From Gammaproteobacteria bacterium (GTDB taxonomy: Bacteria; Pseudomonadota; Gammaproteobacteria; Chromatiales; Chromatiaceae): a stretch of DNA of 9,537 nt. This document shows, in pieces, positions 7,236 to 9,537 of the stretch (the stretch's first letter is position 1; the number at the start of each line of letters is the position of its first letter). A program made the translations under genes and the position numbers. The stretch lies in assembly GCA_030620735.1 (NCBI GenBank), contig JAUXDV010000056.1:1-9537 (forward strand). Reading direction: 5' to 3'. The notes beneath the pieces are model-generated. The model was not told the DNA's origin and searched no databases. It saw only the letters and a program-made list of their open reading frames with translations.

Positions 7236-8288
7236 ATGCAAACAATCCTTGTCACCGGCGGCGCCGGTTTTATCGGCAGTAATTTTGTCCGCTATTTACT
7301 GGAGCAGAATGTCAGAGTGGTCAATCTTGATCTGTTGACTTACGCTGGCAACCTGGCGACCATCTCAGACATCATGGATGATGAGCGTCATCTATTTGTC
7401 GAGGGTGATATCGGGGATGAGGCGCTGACCAAGTCGCTGCTGGAGCAGTATCAGCCGCAGGCTATCGTCAATTTTGCGGCCGAGAGCCATGTCGACCGCT
7501 CCATCGACGGCCCCATGGCCTTTATCCAGACCAATGTCGCAGGCACGGCCAATATGCTGCAGTGCGCACGCGAATACTGGAGCGGGCTGGATGGTGAGCA
7601 GCAGGCGTCGTTTCGTTTCCTGCATGTCTCCACTGACGAGGTCTATGGCTCCCTTGGAAGCGAGGGGCTGTTTACCGAGGAGACACCCTATGCACCCAAT
7701 TCGCCCTACTCGGCATCCAAGGCGGCCTCCGATCACCTGGTGCGCGCCTGGTTCCACACCTATGGCATGCCGGTGCTGACGACCAACTGCTCAAACAACT
7801 ACGGGCCCTGGCAGTTTCCGGAAAAACTGATTCCGCTGATGATTCTGAATGCCCTTGAGGGCCAACCACTGCCGATCTATGGAGACGGCGGCAATATTCG
7901 CGACTGGCTCTATGTCGTGGACCACTGTGCGGCCATCTGGGAGGTGCTGCAGGCTGGAAAACCAGGGGAAGTCTATAATGTCGGCGGCAACTGCGAATTG
8001 ACCAACCTGCAGGTGGTCGATGCGCTGTGCAATATCATGGATGAACTCTTTCCGGACTCTGCACATGTTCCACATAAGAGTCTGAAAATTTTTGTTAAAG
8101 ACCGTCCCGGTCACGACCTTCGCTACGCAATCGATGCGAGTAAGCTCAAACGCGAGCTGGGTTGGGAGCCGCAGGCAACATTCGAGACGGGTCTCAAAGA
8201 GACTGTTTTATGGTATCTCGATCACCTCGACTGGTGCCGGGAAGTGGCCGCAGAGAGCTACCAGGGCGAACGCCTGGGAACAGGCTAA
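7236..8288 (+). CDS. rfbB: dTDP-glucose 4,6-dehydratase
   Basis: RfbB (RmlB) is an NAD-dependent short-chain dehydrogenase/reductase that dehydrates dTDP-D-glucose to dTDP-4-keto-6-deoxy-D-glucose, the second step toward dTDP-L-rhamnose and other deoxysugars of O-antigen or exopolysaccharide. The protein is 350 aa, normal for the family. The Rossmann motif GGAGFIG lies at 8-14. STDEVYG carries the catalytic Thr133, Asp134 and Glu135. YSASK carries Tyr158 and Lys162. NNYGPWQFPEKLIP and the later RPGHDLRYAID are subgroup signatures. The ATG at 7236 has AGGAAA at 7224-7229, six bases upstream, a good ribosome binding site. rfbA follows 14 bp after the stop, so the two are likely co-transcribed. 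No promoter is obvious in the repeat-filled upstream gap. Confidence 0.96.
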   Translation: MQTILVTGGAGFIGSNFVRYLLEQNVRVVNLDLLTYAGNLATISDIMDDERHLFVEGDIGDEALTKSLLEQYQPQAIVNFAAESHVDRSIDGPMAFIQTNVAGTANMLQCAREYWSGLDGEQQASFRFLHVSTDEVYGSLGSEGLFTEETPYAPNSPYSASKAASDHLVRAWFHTYGMPVLTTNCSNNYGPWQFPEKLIPLMILNALEGQPLPIYGDGGNIRDWLYVVDHCAAIWEVLQAGKPGEVYNVGGNCELTNLQVVDALCNIMDELFPDSAHVPHKSLKIFVKDRPGHDLRYAIDASKLKRELGWEPQATFETGLKETVLWYLDHLDWCREVAAESYQGERLGTG

Positions 8289-8302
8289 ATCAGGATGAAT
8301 GT

Positions 8303-9169
8303 ATGAAAGGAATTGTTCTTGCGGGTGGCTCGGGAACCCGTCTCTATCCGGTAACACGCGGCATCTCCAAGCAGCTGCTGCCTGTCTATGACAAACCGAT
8401 GATCTACTACCCCCTGTCGGTGCTGATGCTTGCCGGTATCCGCGAAATCCTAATCATCTCCACGCCGCGCGACCTGCCTGCATTTCAGGAACTGCTCGGC
8501 AGCGGCGAGCAGTGGGGGATTGAGCTGAGTTATGCGGTGCAGCCTGAACCTGAAGGACTGGCGCAGGCATTCCTGATTGGCAGGGAGTTTATTAACGATT
8601 CTCCATGCGCCCTGATTCTGGGTGACAATATTTTCTATGGGCATGGACTACAGGATTTGATGCATGCTGCTGTCAGCCAGGCCAATGAGGGTGGAGCGAC
8701 TGTATTTGGCTACCGGGTAAAAGACGCACGCTCTTACGGCGTCGTCGAATTCGATGGCAGCGGCAGAGTGATCTCCCTGGAGGAAAAACCTGAAGATCCA
8801 AAATCTAAATACGCAGTCACAGGCCTCTATTTTTATGACCGGCAGGTGTGCGACCTGGCGGCTGAGATCAAACCCTCCGCACGCGGTGAACTCGAGATCA
8901 CCGATCTGAATATCATTTATCTGCAGCAGGAGAAGCTCAACGTGCAACGCTTTGGACGCGGTTTTGCATGGCTGGATACCGGCACCCATGAATCCCTGAT
9001 GCAGGCAGGCAACTATATTCAGACCATCGAAGAGAGGCAGGGGTTGAAAATTGCCTGCCTGGAAGAGATCGCCTTTCAGGAGCAGTGGATCAGCGCACAG
9101 CAACTTCAGCAGCAGGGTGAAATGTTAAGCAAGAACAGCTACGGGCAGTATCTGTTGGGGTTGTTGTAG
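8303..9169 (+). CDS. rfbA: Glucose-1-phosphate thymidylyltransferase
   Basis: RfbA (RmlA) makes dTDP-glucose from glucose-1-phosphate and dTTP, the first step of the dTDP-rhamnose route, and supplies the substrate of the upstream rfbB product. The protein is 288 aa (E. coli about 293). The nucleotide-binding signature GGSGTRLYP lies at 8-16, followed by KQLLPVYDKP with Lys23. Metal-binding aspartates are expected at Asp108 (LGDN) and Asp225 (WLDTGTH). EEKPEDPKS and the terminal YGQYLLGLL fit the family, so the 3' end is complete. The start is ATG 8303, preceded by AGGA at 8292-8295. A longer frame from 8162 overlaps rfbB and lacks homology-like sequence. rfbC and rfbD, which often accompany this pair, do not follow here. 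Confidence 0.96.
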   Translation: MKGIVLAGGSGTRLYPVTRGISKQLLPVYDKPMIYYPLSVLMLAGIREILIISTPRDLPAFQELLGSGEQWGIELSYAVQPEPEGLAQAFLIGREFINDSPCALILGDNIFYGHGLQDLMHAAVSQANEGGATVFGYRVKDARSYGVVEFDGSGRVISLEEKPEDPKSKYAVTGLYFYDRQVCDLAAEIKPSARGELEITDLNIIYLQQEKLNVQRFGRGFAWLDTGTHESLMQAGNYIQTIEERQGLKIACLEEIAFQEQWISAQQLQQQGEMLSKNSYGQYLLGLL

Positions 9170-9183
9170 GGAGGTTTTAGGTT

Positions 9184-9438
9184 TTAAAATAATCCAGGAA
9201 TCGTCGTTTCAGAAATGCAGCTTGCAATATCAACCCCGGATTCCGGGCGAATCAGCGGTGTGATGCCTCGTGGAGCGGCTTCTTTGATTGGAAAATAACT
9301 TGAGAGTGTTGGCTGCGGATCAGCATCGATCAGCAGGACCTGATAGCCGAGGGATGCGAGAATGCCTCCCAGATTTGCGGTTGTGGTTGTTTTACCGCAG
9401 CCGCCCTTTGTTGAAAAAACTGTTGTGATTAAAGCCAT
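9184..9438 (-). pseudogene. Truncated ParA/Soj-family ATPase, N-terminal fragment
   Basis: This fragment encodes 84 aa starting MALITTVFSTKGGCGKTT. The deviant Walker A motif KGGCGKTT (11-18) and the LLIDADPQPT segment (about 36-45) identify a ParA/Soj/MinD-type P-loop ATPase, which acts in plasmid or chromosome partition. Full-length relatives are about 200-300 aa. This one stops after IPGLF, losing the catalytic Walker B region and the rest of the fold, so it is almost certainly non-functional. The ATG at 9438 is preferred over a GTG at 9447 because AGGTGA lies five bases upstream of it. DADPQPTLSSYFP followed by PRGI and TTIPGL resembles the Soj-like ParA encoded on ICEclc-like integrative elements, as I recall it. 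The missing 3' part coincides with the junction to the rfbA region, suggesting deletion, insertion or rearrangement. The stop is only 14 bp from the convergent rfbA stop. Confidence 0.8.
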
Positions 9439-9537
9439 TCTCTTCACCTAAAGTAATTGAATATTCAGGTTGGAGTAGTTTTGGCTCTACATTTCCTGTA
9501 GATTTCATCATAAACTTTCTGTATCGTACTGCTTCCT
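9392..9537 (-). CDS. Possible 3' end of an upstream ORF overlapping the parA start
   Basis: On the minus strand one frame stays open from the window edge to a TAA at 9392-9394, about 47 codons, and overlaps the first 15 codons of the parA fragment in another frame. A double ATG at 9511 and 9508 would give a short protein opening MMKSTGNVEPKLLQPE, or the frame may be the tail of a larger gene beyond the window. I do not recognise it. A small regulator upstream of parA would fit mobile-element layouts, but the long overlap and the lack of a clear ribosome binding site make chance quite possible. Confidence 0.2.
   Translation of the reverse strand, partial: EAVRYRKFMMKSTGNVEPKLLQPEYSITLGEENGFNHNSFFNKGRLR

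Noticed and set aside
8162..8302. Upstream extension of rfbA into rfbB
   Set aside because: The family N-terminus MKGIVLAGGSGTRL begins at 8303 with its own AGGA ribosome binding site; the extension is an rfbB shadow.
9487..9501. CTACA/TGTAG inverted repeat upstream of the parA fragment
   Set aside because: The arms are only 5 bp with a 5-bp loop, which is expected by chance; no operator can be claimed.

Overview
The window looks like a bacterial chromosome segment of moderate GC, most likely from a gammaproteobacterium. Two things point there: the order dapA, bamC, metallo-beta-lactamase-fold gene, followed by a purine gene, and a full-length single-chain PurL of the enterobacterial type. 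The exact lineage cannot be fixed from this sequence. A free-living or symbiotic sulfur-oxidiser-like gammaproteobacterium is only a guess.

Layout: positions 1-114 are upstream DNA with a short direct repeat and a weak candidate promoter. Four genes on the + strand follow: dapA (lysine and diaminopimelate synthesis), bamC (outer-membrane assembly lipoprotein), a YycJ/WalJ-like metallo-beta-lactamase-fold hydrolase, and purL (purine synthesis). bamC and the hydrolase gene are separated by 192 bp holding a 62-bp near-perfect inverted repeat. After purL comes a 139-bp gap that is mostly an 83-bp element with nested inverted repeats. Then come rfbB and rfbA, the enzymes that make dTDP-4-keto-6-deoxyglucose from glucose-1-phosphate, 14 bp apart and probably co-transcribed.

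The right edge changes character. Fourteen bases after the rfbA stop, a ParA/Soj-type ATPase gene on the opposite strand is cut off after its N-terminal 84 residues. Its 5' end points off the window and its 3' end is missing. ParA proteins with this N-terminus are typical of integrative elements and plasmids, so this looks like the scar of a mobile element or a rearrangement junction. It may also explain why rfbC and rfbD are not seen next to rfbA.

Most of the window is conserved housekeeping DNA. I found no convincing undescribed system, CRISPR array, rRNA, tRNA or intact mobile element. The points worth a second look are the ParA remnant junction, the two interspersed inverted repeats, and the purL position next to the dapA-bamC block.
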